A stretch of 64,000 nt of DNA from Bacteroidota bacterium (GTDB taxonomy: Bacteria; Bacteroidota; Bacteroidia; Chitinophagales; UBA8649), in assembly GCA_002862745.1 (NCBI GenBank), contig PKDX01000053.1:1-64000 (forward strand), given 5' to 3'. Both the position numbers and the translations under genes were made by a program. The stretch's first letter is position 1. Each line of letters opens with the position of its first letter. Under the pieces are notes generated by a model. It searched no databases. It was given only the letters and a program-made list of their open reading frames with translations, and was not told the DNA's origin. Positions 40,226 through 49,416 of the stretch are shown here, one piece after another.

Positions 40226-41232
40226 AGCTTGCCAAGCACATATTGTCTGTAGTGGTTTTTCTTTTTGTTGCGCTATCTTTTATTTTTTTAGCGGAGCGGG
40301 GCATGAGCGCCACGGATAAGGCTCGAACCGGCATGGATAGAGTACACCCAGTGAACGATGAAAATCACTTCGTTGGTGGACCTCTTATGATTGCCCTTCC
40401 TCAAGAAGTTCGGGCCCCTAACGTTTCCTCTGAGGTATATTTTTGTCAAGAGAGAATGCCCTTGGAGTTCACAGACATTCATGAGCGCTTTGACCAGGAA
40501 TTGTTTAGAAATACGTATTGGCACAGCAGTACATTACTCAATATGAAGCGTCTTGGAAAGTATTTTGATGCAATAGGTGCCATGTTTGACCGCTATAATA
40601 TTCCACCGGACGTTCGATACCTTGCTATCGCCGAAAGTAATCTGAGCAACGTTGTTTCTCCTGCTGGAGCAGCAGGTTATTGGCAGTTTATGAAAGCCAC
40701 AGGAAGCTCCTATGGCCTGGAGATAAGTTCTGAAGTAGACGAGCGGTATCATTTCGAAAAGGCTACCGAAGCGGCCTGTCTCTTCTTAAGCGATCTTCAT
40801 CGCCAAATCACTCATGATTTTCCCAATACGAAAACTCCTTGGACTTTGGCGGCAGCAGCCTATAATATGGGCTATCCGGCACTAAAGAGGGCAATGACCC
40901 AGCAGCGAGTCGATAATTATTATGACTTGCACTTAAATCAGGAAACCGCCCGATATGTGTTTAGAATTACGGCATTTAAAGTTATTCTAGAGCACCCCGA
41001 AGACTTCGGCTATAGTTTAAGTCAAAACGACCTGTATGCTATGGAAGAGACGTATACAGTTTCAGTAGACACCACGCTGCGTGATTTAACAGATTTTGCC
41101 CTTTCCCAGGGCACCACGCTAAAGGAGCTTAAGCGCCTGAACCCATGGCTGCGGTCCAACACGCTCACAGCGTCTCCTTCGAACCCCTACGTTATCACGT
41201 TGTCCTCGGAACCTCAGGTTCATCAAGATTAA
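40222..41232 (+). CDS. Lytic murein transglycosylase (MltD-like) with LysM-like C-terminus
   Basis: YLAIAESNLSNVVSPAGAAGYWQFMKATGSSYGLEISSEVDERYHFEKATEAACLFLSDLH ... AAAAYNMG. Confidence 0.9.
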   Translation: MKLAKHILSVVVFLFVALSFIFLAERGMSATDKARTGMDRVHPVNDENHFVGGPLMIALPQEVRAPNVSSEVYFCQERMPLEFTDIHERFDQELFRNTYWHSSTLLNMKRLGKYFDAIGAMFDRYNIPPDVRYLAIAESNLSNVVSPAGAAGYWQFMKATGSSYGLEISSEVDERYHFEKATEAACLFLSDLHRQITHDFPNTKTPWTLAAAAYNMGYPALKRAMTQQRVDNYYDLHLNQETARYVFRITAFKVILEHPEDFGYSLSQNDLYAMEETYTVSVDTTLRDLTDFALSQGTTLKELKRLNPWLRSNTLTASPSNPYVITLSSEPQVHQD

Positions 41233-41253
41233 CGGGAAAAATACCAGAACTTT

Positions 41254-42099
41254 ATGAAGTTTGGTTACGCAAGTCTTGATGACAGTTTTACAATTCAACC
41301 CCGAAAGTTTGTGGTGTTTAATGAGGCAGACAGCTCCCCAAAGCAAGGCAATAATAATCGAATTGTAACAGGCCTTTCTTCATTTAGCCACCCTGAGTGG
41401 ATAGGCACAATATATCCATCGGGTACTCCGAGAAAACAAATGTTTACTGCCTATTCAAAGGTGTTCTCTGGAATTGAATTCAATGGCACACGCTATAAGT
41501 TTCCATCACCAGAGCAAATAGCAAAATGGTCTGATCAAACCAATGAGCGCTTTGCGATTTATCCTAAACTTCCTCAGTCAATTAGTCACGCAAGGCGATA
41601 TGATCAGGATGAGATATTGCGCCGAATAGAAGATTTTTTAGAACTGGCCAATGGGTTTGGTCCAAGGCTTGGGCGTTGTTTTCTTTGTTTTCCAAACCAT
41701 GTGGGGGCAGATCGATTGGACGAACTTCTATCCCTTGTTGATGGACTAGATCGAAATTTACCACTAGCGTTTGAGTTGAGGCATCCTTCTTGGTTTGCGC
41801 CACAAAGTTTTGTGCTTTACAGCTTTGCGGAAGCCCTTGCAAATAAAAATCTATCCTTGATTATAACTGATACCCCTGGGCGACAGGATGTTTTTCATTC
41901 TTACATTACGTCGAATAATCTAATGGTTCGCTTTGTTGCCTCTGGTAACACCACGGTTGATGCCAGGCGCATAAAGGTTTGGAGGGATATGTTTGCACAG
42001 CACAAGTCGTGGTTGTCTCTAGCATGCTTTGTACACTCTCCGACAGATAAAAAGGACCATCTAATGTCGTTAATGCAGGATTTACTGGCGACCTCTTAA
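41254..42099 (+). CDS. DUF72-family protein
   Basis: IYPSGTPRKQMFTAYSKVFSGIEFNGTRYKFPSPEQIAKWSDQTNERFAIYPKLPQSISH ... LAFELRHPSWF. Confidence 0.9.
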   Translation: MKFGYASLDDSFTIQPRKFVVFNEADSSPKQGNNNRIVTGLSSFSHPEWIGTIYPSGTPRKQMFTAYSKVFSGIEFNGTRYKFPSPEQIAKWSDQTNERFAIYPKLPQSISHARRYDQDEILRRIEDFLELANGFGPRLGRCFLCFPNHVGADRLDELLSLVDGLDRNLPLAFELRHPSWFAPQSFVLYSFAEALANKNLSLIITDTPGRQDVFHSYITSNNLMVRFVASGNTTVDARRIKVWRDMFAQHKSWLSLACFVHSPTDKKDHLMSLMQDLLATS

Positions 42100-43104
42100 G
42101 ATGTAGCCTTTGGCTAGGTGGTCAATATACTGTCGACTCGAGCGATCCATAGGCAACAAAATAGCATCTGGCAAGTCGATGTAATGCGTATCTATTGATA
42201 TATCCGTTGGAGCCTTTTGTTGTAGTACTGCCGTATTGATATACTGATGGCTTAAGACCTGCCTATGTGTTAACGCATTTGTTTTTTCTATTACGGAATT
42301 CCAGTGGGCCATAGCTATTTCCTTATGTGGAAGTGTCCAAAGGCCCCGCCATATATCCTTTGCTTCTCGTTTTGCCATGCCTAATTGTTGACATTCGTTT
42401 ACATGCCAGTACAGGATAAAATATCGATGCGTCTTTGGTCGCTTTACCTTTTTAATCGGTCGATCTTCTATTGTTCCTTTCGTAAAGGACTTGCAGTATG
42501 CCTGAGCCACACATACACTGCAAAGTGGTTTTTTGGGCTTGCAAACATTGCTGCCGAAGTCCATTAGAATTTGATTGTATTGATTGGCGTGGCAATGAGC
42601 CAAATGATTTTCGACCAAAGAGTGTAAGTGTCGCTTTCCCTGCGCACTGTAGAGGTTGATGTCTAAGTCATACCATCGAGCAAAGACTCGAATAACATTG
42701 CCATCAATGGCTGGGCAATTTTCATTGTTTACAAAGGAGGCTAGGGCTCCAGCAGAATACGGCCCTATGCCCGGAAGGTTAAGCCACTCGTCTTTGGTTT
42801 TCGGCCACAACCCTCTTTCTTTAACTATTTTTGCCGCTTTATGCATGAGGTGAGCTCTTCGGTAATATCCCAGTCCTTCCCAAACCTTTAATACGTCATC
42901 GACTGCGGCTTTGGCCAGACTAGAGACATCAGGAAATCGTTGTAAAAATCGCTCAATGTATGCGCTCCCCTGGGCAATTCTTGTTTGTTGTAAGATGGTT
43001 TCTACAACCCATGCCTGATAGGGACTATTTGATTTCCATTCGTGCTGAATGCCAGACTCTTTGTGCCAATGTTGAAGGCTTTGTATAAGAATTTCGAGTT
43101 TCAT
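42082..43104 (-). CDS. mutY: A/G-specific adenine glycosylase
   Basis: SPYQAWVVETILQQTRIAQG, YRRAHLMHKAAKIV, LPGIGPYSAGALASF, Fe-S ligands CKPKKPLCSVCVAQAYC. Met at 43104 likely start. Confidence 0.95.
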   Translation of the reverse strand: MKLEILIQSLQHWHKESGIQHEWKSNSPYQAWVVETILQQTRIAQGSAYIERFLQRFPDVSSLAKAAVDDVLKVWEGLGYYRRAHLMHKAAKIVKERGLWPKTKDEWLNLPGIGPYSAGALASFVNNENCPAIDGNVIRVFARWYDLDINLYSAQGKRHLHSLVENHLAHCHANQYNQILMDFGSNVCKPKKPLCSVCVAQAYCKSFTKGTIEDRPIKKVKRPKTHRYFILYWHVNECQQLGMAKREAKDIWRGLWTLPHKEIAMAHWNSVIEKTNALTHRQVLSHQYINTAVLQQKAPTDISIDTHYIDLPDAILLPMDRSSRQYIDHLAKGYILRGRQ

Positions 43105-43211
43105 GAGCAGAATTGCCAAACAAATAGAAAAGTTCTAGCGGAAATCTTTAGATTTTGAAAAGAATTTCTTAAAATTACTCAACGAACTAAAACATTCAAA
43201 CCCAAGACATT

Positions 43212-43508
43212 ATGAGAAAAGCAGATCTTGTCAGTAAAATATCTGAAGAAACAGGCGTAAATAAGGTGGATGTGCTCGTGTCGCTAGAAAGTTTTTTCAA
43301 GGAAGTTAAAGACGCTTTGGAAAGTGGTGAAAATGTATACATCAGGGGCTTTGGGTCGTTTGTGGTTAAAAAGCGAGCTAAGAAATTAGGCCGGAATATC
43401 AAGAAAAATGAAGTCATTGAAATACCAGCCCACTATATCCCGGCCTTTAAACCCTCCAAAGTATTCTCAGAGCAAGTAAAGCTTCTGAAGGTGGATGATG
43501 AAGAATAG
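43212..43508 (+). CDS. HU-family DNA-binding protein
   Basis: MRKADLVSKISEETGVNKVDVLVSLESFFKEVKDALESGENVYIRGFGSFVVKKRAKK. Confidence 0.95.
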   Translation: MRKADLVSKISEETGVNKVDVLVSLESFFKEVKDALESGENVYIRGFGSFVVKKRAKKLGRNIKKNEVIEIPAHYIPAFKPSKVFSEQVKLLKVDDEE

Positions 43509-44262
43509 AAGGGTCTACGCAACATCTATTTGGATAAGCATACTTGCGCTAGTGACCCTATCCTTTATAGGCCTGCGATTTACAAACAATCTAGTACATG
43601 CCCGGCATCTAGAAGATGAAGGACAACGAGAGGCCTCCTTGTCTCTTTATGAGCACGTATTGTCCTCTGAGGCAAAAACATTAGACGATTCCCTGGCCGT
43701 TATAAGTCAATCAAACTTGTTGGCTGAGCAGTATAGTGCGCGTTGGGCCACTCGATTTGATAACGTTATGTATAAGCTCACAACAAAAGGCCCAATAGAT
43801 ACCAATACATTGTCTGTTGCCAGCAGCTTGATGCAATTTTTGATTGATTATGATAGCAAGGCGGGTAAAATGGGCAATGAAGCCGTTGTTTTAGAACACA
43901 GGGAGCGCATAGACGCCCTATGTGAGCGATATATTGCGTACACCGATGAGATGTTGTCTGAGGGCCTACGGCCAGAAAGTGTAATGGCTTCCGTCCGGAT
44001 ATATAAAAACATGGTTTTGCAGTATAATCCGTATCAGATTGAGGCGTTGGCGCGTCTTTATTTCTTAACGGGGTTAAGCGGGCAATCTGAAAAACAGGAA
44101 GAATATTTCGTAAAGATCAAGGACTATCTTGCGAAGACCTTTCAAGATAATCCAGAAAATGGAAGGCTGTTCTTAGAAAATCTCCTATCTTTGCAGTCTG
44201 TTAATTTTGACTACACGATATTAGTGAATCGGTTAGCTCAAGAATTAAGCATATACTTATAA
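43498..44262 (+). CDS. TPR-like membrane-anchored protein of the HU-rng locus
   Basis: N-terminal TM (WISILALVTLSFIGLRF), helical repeats; overlaps the HU stop. Confidence 0.6.
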   Translation: MKNRRVYATSIWISILALVTLSFIGLRFTNNLVHARHLEDEGQREASLSLYEHVLSSEAKTLDDSLAVISQSNLLAEQYSARWATRFDNVMYKLTTKGPIDTNTLSVASSLMQFLIDYDSKAGKMGNEAVVLEHRERIDALCERYIAYTDEMLSEGLRPESVMASVRIYKNMVLQYNPYQIEALARLYFLTGLSGQSEKQEEYFVKIKDYLAKTFQDNPENGRLFLENLLSLQSVNFDYTILVNRLAQELSIYL

Positions 44263-44309
44263 TGCGTTTTTAAGGGGATACCCTTACTAACAAATTCAAA
44301 GAATCTATT

Positions 44310-44399
44310 ATGCCAAGCGGTAAAAAAAGAAAAAGACATAAGATTGCAACGCATAAGCGTAAAAAGCGATTAAGACGTAATCGACACAAGAAGAAGTAA
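44310..44399 (+). CDS. 29-aa highly basic protein, possible small ribosomal protein (bS22/AURKAIP1-COX24-like)
   Basis: Below track length cutoff. ATG at 44310 reads MPSGKKRKRHKIATHKRKKRLRRNRHKKK then TAA at 44397-44399. Confidence 0.72.
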   Translation: MPSGKKRKRHKIATHKRKKRLRRNRHKKK

Positions 44400-44423
44400 A
44401 TTTTGTGTCATAAAATTGAATAA

Positions 44424-45941
44424 GTGAGAAAGGAACTTGTAATTAGCGCAAAGCGCGATCAAGTCCAACTTGCTTTGTTAGAGAATCAAAGGCTTGTAGA
44501 GTTACACCAAGACTCACAAGACGAGTCTTTAAAGGTTGGTGATATCATTTTAGGGCGTGTGAAAAAGGTCATGCCAGGTATGAATGCAGCCTTTATAGAT
44601 ATAGGAGGTCCACGTGATGCATTTTTACATTACACGGATATGGGGCCTTTATTTACAACCTATGCATATTATATGCATGGCATTCTCTCGGGTAAGCACA
44701 AGGACTACAACTTAGAACGACTTAAGGTCCAGGAAAACATGGACAAGGAGGGAAAGATAGAAGATGTTTTGAAGCCAAAACAAATCCTGCCCTTTCAAGT
44801 CTATAAGGAGCCTATTTCAACCAAGGGTCCAAGAATGACCACAGAGGTTTCTATAGCAGGGAGGTATCTAATTCTTACTCCCTTTGCCAACCAAGTGGGG
44901 GTTTCTCGAAAAGTGACCAATGAATCTGAGCGAAAGCGCTTAAAGCGGCTAATCGAGAGTCTAAAGCCGAAAAATTTTGGCGTTATTGTACGCACCAATG
45001 CCCAGGGAAAGAAGTCGTCTGAACTGCATCAGGACTTGGAGGCGCTTCTTAAAAAGTGGCGCACGGCAATAGCTAAAGTGCATAAGGCAAAACCTCGTAC
45101 GGTTATACATTCGGAGTTGGATAAGACGACAACGACGATCCGGGACATGTTAAATTCTTCGTTTAACGCAGTAATTACCGACAGCGAAACGATCTATAAT
45201 AGCCTGATTGACTATATCGGTGATTTTGCAGAACTGGACACCAATATTCTGCGGCATCATCGAGGAGAGCGACCAATATTTGATCAATTCGGAGTAACAA
45301 AGCAGATAAAAAATCTATTTGGACATACAGTAACGTTTGCCAAGGGACCATATCTGGTATTAGATCATACCGAAGCCATGCATGTCGTTGACGTGAACAG
45401 CGGAGGAAAGGTTGCTATGCAGGGGGATCAGGAGACCAATGCATTAGCCGTGAACACTGATGCAGCGGATGAAATTGCCCGCCAACTGAGATTACGCGAT
45501 TTGGGGGGTATCATTATTATCGATTTTATCGATATGCGAGAAAAGGAGAACAAGAAGTTTATCTATGATCGTATGCGTGATATCCTTAAGCTGGATAAGG
45601 CCACGACCACGGTCCTTCCATTGTCCAAGTTCAATTTAATGCAGATTACAAGAGAGCGTGTTCGTCCTCAGGTAGAAATTAAAACAGTTGAGCAGTGTCC
45701 TGCATGTAATGGCACAGGTAAAATAGAAGCATCCATTCTGGTTACCGACCGAATCGAGGATGCCATTGAGCAGCGAACGGAGAGCGACTCAATTCACCTG
45801 AAAGTTCACCCGTATATTTATGCGTGGTTTACCAAGGGCTTGTTTTCTGAGCGCTATAAACTAAGCAAGCGACTGGGCAAACGTATCCGCATTGACGCGG
45901 TAGAAAATTTACCGTTAAATAAATTTGAATTTGTTGACTAA
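44424..45941 (+). CDS. rng: Ribonuclease E/G family endoribonuclease (GTG start)
   Basis: ILGRVKKVMPGMNAAFIDIGGPRDAFLH, VVDVNSGG, GGIIIIDFIDM, CPACNGTGKI zinc link. Confidence 0.96.
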   Translation: MRKELVISAKRDQVQLALLENQRLVELHQDSQDESLKVGDIILGRVKKVMPGMNAAFIDIGGPRDAFLHYTDMGPLFTTYAYYMHGILSGKHKDYNLERLKVQENMDKEGKIEDVLKPKQILPFQVYKEPISTKGPRMTTEVSIAGRYLILTPFANQVGVSRKVTNESERKRLKRLIESLKPKNFGVIVRTNAQGKKSSELHQDLEALLKKWRTAIAKVHKAKPRTVIHSELDKTTTTIRDMLNSSFNAVITDSETIYNSLIDYIGDFAELDTNILRHHRGERPIFDQFGVTKQIKNLFGHTVTFAKGPYLVLDHTEAMHVVDVNSGGKVAMQGDQETNALAVNTDAADEIARQLRLRDLGGIIIIDFIDMREKENKKFIYDRMRDILKLDKATTTVLPLSKFNLMQITRERVRPQVEIKTVEQCPACNGTGKIEASILVTDRIEDAIEQRTESDSIHLKVHPYIYAWFTKGLFSERYKLSKRLGKRIRIDAVENLPLNKFEFVD

Positions 45942-47533
45942 GAACGTTGCTTTACAATAGGAATTCGCCGCCCACTTCCAAAGGCCTTGTGGCTTATGCG
46001 CAGGACAGGAGGAGTCTGAAAACGCTTCCATTCAGCACGCTCTACAAGTCCATATACCTTTTCTTTTTCTTCTTTGGATAGCGTTGCAGAGGTGCTTGTT
46101 TTCAGGGTCTTTTGCCCCTCAATAATTTCTTTTAAAAAAGGATCAAGCACTGAATAATCAGGCAATTCATCTGCGTCTGATTGATTGGGTCGAAGCTCAG
46201 CGGAAGGAGGCTTGGATATAATGTTATTGGGAATAACCTCTTGTTCTCTATTGATGTGTTGAGCAAGTTCATAGGCCTCTGATTTCCATACGTCGCCTAG
46301 GATACTTAGTCCACCGCACATATCCCCATAGATTGTAGTATACCCCACTGCAGCTTCACTTTTATTGCTGGTGTTGAGCAGCACCCGTTGTTCGTCATTT
46401 GCTAATGCCATGAGCAATAGTCCTCGCAGTCTTGCCTGAAGGTTTTCTTCTGTTATAGGCTGAAGGGCGCCTTGGCTTTCATGCAGTGATTCTTTGGTTT
46501 GTGTAAAGCAAGCTTGAATGGGCAGTATTTTTGTAGGCATCCCAAGCTGTTGGGCAATGGCAAGTGCGTCGTTAACGGAATGATCAGAAGAGAATTCGGA
46601 CGGCATAAGGACGCCAAGAACATTTTCTGCCCCAATAGCGCGACATGCAATATATGCGACAAGGGCGGAGTCTATTCCTCCTGAGAGGCCCAAGATGGCC
46701 TGAGAAAGACGGAGTTTGTCAAAATAATCGCGCATTCCCATGGTGAGGGCCTGGAGTACTTCTTCTTCCCATGGGTCGTTGACTTGATTATTATAGCCTA
46801 AGGCGGAGGTATTGATATCAAGTGAGCAGGATGTAAAAGCTGGAGTAAGACTTAGCGGCCCGGTTTCTCCATATATACCACTTTTTCCATCAAAAATGAG
46901 TTCTGTATTAGCGCCTGTTTGGTTGCAGTAGGCAACGAGGGAATTTGCCTCTTTGGCAAAGTTTGCAATGGCCTTCTCTCTTTCGGCCTGTTGGTTCTTA
47001 GCATAGGGAGATGCCGATAGGTTGATTACGGCAGATAACGAAGTCCCGCTATCCAACGACTTACCGATAAGTTGTTGAGGACTAAGGACCCAAAGATCTT
47101 CACAAATGGTAATCAGAAGATGGTGGCCACCAAGGGTCAATACATTATTGTGACTTCCCTCTATGAAGTAGCGTTTTTCATCAAAAACGTCATAGTTGGG
47201 TAGGGCTCTTTTGGTAAAGACATGACTAATCGCCCCTTGTTCAATAAGAATGGCGGCATTATAGCAAGCGTTGTTTACTATCCAAGGACAGCCAAGGATA
47301 AGCGGAGGGGCATCGCGGTTTTCTTTAGCAAAACGCTCTACGGCCTTCATGCAAGAGTACACAAAGGAATCTTCTTTGAGCAGATCAAGGGGAGGGTATC
47401 CACAAACGGCCAGTTCAGGGCTTATGATCAAATCCGTGCCGGAAGGTGCCTCGGCCCACCCCTTCTTAATCAGAGCAAGGTTGCCAACGACATCCCCCAC
47501 AATGGGGTTTATTTGTAATAGCCTTAGCTTCAT
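45938..47533 (-). CDS. nadE: Glutamine-dependent NAD+ synthetase
   Basis: N-terminal CN-hydrolase (LRLLQINPIVGDVVGNL, ICEDLW, YCNQTGAN) plus synthetase (LGLSGGIDSALVAYIA, LLNTSNKSEAAVGYTTIYGDMCGG). Confidence 0.96.
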   Translation of the reverse strand: MKLRLLQINPIVGDVVGNLALIKKGWAEAPSGTDLIISPELAVCGYPPLDLLKEDSFVYSCMKAVERFAKENRDAPPLILGCPWIVNNACYNAAILIEQGAISHVFTKRALPNYDVFDEKRYFIEGSHNNVLTLGGHHLLITICEDLWVLSPQQLIGKSLDSGTSLSAVINLSASPYAKNQQAEREKAIANFAKEANSLVAYCNQTGANTELIFDGKSGIYGETGPLSLTPAFTSCSLDINTSALGYNNQVNDPWEEEVLQALTMGMRDYFDKLRLSQAILGLSGGIDSALVAYIACRAIGAENVLGVLMPSEFSSDHSVNDALAIAQQLGMPTKILPIQACFTQTKESLHESQGALQPITEENLQARLRGLLLMALANDEQRVLLNTSNKSEAAVGYTTIYGDMCGGLSILGDVWKSEAYELAQHINREQEVIPNNIISKPPSAELRPNQSDADELPDYSVLDPFLKEIIEGQKTLKTSTSATLSKEEKEKVYGLVERAEWKRFQTPPVLRISHKAFGSGRRIPIVKQRS

Positions 47534-47540
47534 AGATAGA

Positions 47541-48227
47541 CTAGAATCGAAATCCTAGAAAAAGGCTTAAATAATGCATAGAAACTCGGTTTCCGCTTAA
47601 GTATTCTTGGAATTGCCCGGTTTTTCTAAAATGATTGACAAGGCTGTTCTCATAGCGTATGCCTACACTTATAAATCGACGCGGAAGCACCTCGTAATCA
47701 CAACCGACTCCAAAGCCGAAGCCCATATTGGCGGGCCGAATAATTTTAGAGTCTCCCTTTGGTCTGTGATCGCTTAAAATATTGGTCGAATCTGCAATGC
47801 GCTCCTGTACGGTAAAACTTGGATTTAAAAATCCATGGACATAATATTGCATATAGCCCAATTGTTTTGTTTGTAGCTTAAACCCAAGAGGAATTCGCAC
47901 CTGTTGGAAGCGCACATCGTAATCTAATTCTGCGTAAGGCCCTTGGTTTATGTTAAAATCAACATCAACGCGATTGAGGGCATGATGTATTCCCGCAGTA
48001 AAAGCCATTTGTGCCTTCCATTGGTAGTGAATATCAAAGCCATAGTTAAAGCCCGCTTTGTTTCCATTTGTTTCGGTGAGCGCCCCGTTTTTCCCAGGAA
48101 TTTGCAGGGTTGGGTTAAGGTGTATACCAAAGGTAATAGGAATGCGATCTTGAGCGTTTGTACTTTGCACTACCAAAAGAAACCCTATAAGAAGGACTAA
48201 ACTTCGAATACTACATACTAACTTCAT
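47541..48227 (-). CDS. Outer-membrane beta-barrel (porin-family) protein
   Basis: Signal peptide MKLVCSIRSLVLLIGFLLVVQSTNAQ; strand-rich sequence ending MHYLSLFLGFRF. Met at 48227 avoids overlap with the divergent gene. Confidence 0.72.
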   Translation of the reverse strand: MKLVCSIRSLVLLIGFLLVVQSTNAQDRIPITFGIHLNPTLQIPGKNGALTETNGNKAGFNYGFDIHYQWKAQMAFTAGIHHALNRVDVDFNINQGPYAELDYDVRFQQVRIPLGFKLQTKQLGYMQYYVHGFLNPSFTVQERIADSTNILSDHRPKGDSKIIRPANMGFGFGVGCDYEVLPRRFISVGIRYENSLVNHFRKTGQFQEYLSGNRVSMHYLSLFLGFRF

Positions 48228-48233
48228 TATTCT

Positions 48234-49412
48234 ATGCTGCATAAATTTTGCTCTTTTCAACTTTTTGTTTCGCTTGGCTTGGGTGGATTGTTGGTGCTAA
48301 GCTCTTGCCAAACTAACAATGAAAATACCAAATACCTTGACGAGGACACGCTTGATTTAAACCAAGCCAATGTGGATAGTCTTCGTCTTGATAAAAAACT
48401 TTATGCTTCATTGTTTTCAAACCCAACAACAGCTAGTAGTCGTTCGTCATATTATGACCCATTAATAACCTATCGGATTCCAAGCAACCTACTAGTCAAC
48501 GCTGGAAAGGATGAGATGTTTTATGATGTATTGGATGAACAAATCGAACAGATAAGTAATCAAGTCGGAGATAGTATACAGCGGGCCCTCTCTCACTACA
48601 ACTATTATTTTTCTGAGCAAGCCAAGGAATCCTATCAGATTGCCTATAGAACAAGTTTTTATGCTGATTGGTTTGTAGACCTGAAACCACCATTATCGCC
48701 TAGATTTTCTAGAGTAACCTTCCTAGATGATAGCCAGCGCGATACAGCAATCTTCCTGGTTAATACGGAGTACTACCTACCGGAGTATCCATTGTTCTTA
48801 AACTTGGATTCTGCTATGGCTCAAGCCATGCGAAGCGGTGCGCCAGATGATTTATATTGGGTAGAGTCTCTAAAACAAAACATTTATTCCAATCCTTATG
48901 TCTTAGATTATGGATTTAATCCTGGGAACTATCTTCCACTAGACATTGCCAATGCTTTATACATGGCTAACTACGCGCAGGATAGTGTAACTCGAATGAC
49001 GTTGGGAGAAGCCATGGTAGATGCGGGCAAGCGACTGTTTTTCCTTGAATGCCTCTTACCTGAATGGGCTGATCATAAGTTGATTGAATATTCAAAGCCC
49101 TCCATGGATTGGTGTAGGGAATATGAGTATGACTTATGGCTCATGTTTAATGATTCCCACTACGAGTGTGATATAACCTCAACATCTCATTTTATTCACC
49201 AAAAGGCACTATCCATTTCTTCTGGGACCCAATCGCTTGGATGGGTAAACCTCCAAAGTGCACCGAATGCGCCTGATCGTATCGGAGAGTGGATTGGCTG
49301 GCAAATGGTTCGGGCATACGCTGAGGAAAATGGAGGATATGCTGAGCTTCAAAGCATAATAGAAACCCCCTCCTCGTTAATTTTACAACAAAGCCCTTAT
49401 AATCCCCAATAG
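48234..49412 (+). CDS. GldB-like gliding-motility lipoprotein (divergent)
   Basis: Lipobox VLSSC; C-terminal MVDAGKRLFFLECLLPEWADHKLIEYSKPSMDWCREYEYDLWLMF ... APDRIGEWIGWQMVRAYAEENGGYAELQSII follows GldB pattern; next to nadE. Confidence 0.65.
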   Translation: MLHKFCSFQLFVSLGLGGLLVLSSCQTNNENTKYLDEDTLDLNQANVDSLRLDKKLYASLFSNPTTASSRSSYYDPLITYRIPSNLLVNAGKDEMFYDVLDEQIEQISNQVGDSIQRALSHYNYYFSEQAKESYQIAYRTSFYADWFVDLKPPLSPRFSRVTFLDDSQRDTAIFLVNTEYYLPEYPLFLNLDSAMAQAMRSGAPDDLYWVESLKQNIYSNPYVLDYGFNPGNYLPLDIANALYMANYAQDSVTRMTLGEAMVDAGKRLFFLECLLPEWADHKLIEYSKPSMDWCREYEYDLWLMFNDSHYECDITSTSHFIHQKALSISSGTQSLGWVNLQSAPNAPDRIGEWIGWQMVRAYAEENGGYAELQSIIETPSSLILQQSPYNPQ

Positions 49413-49416
49413 CGCA

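Noticed and set aside
44271-44286. TAAGGG-GATA-CCCTTA hairpin upstream of the 29-aa ORF
   Set aside because: Only 6 bp with a 4-nt loop and no following U-tract; plausible by chance and not called as a terminator or riboregulator.
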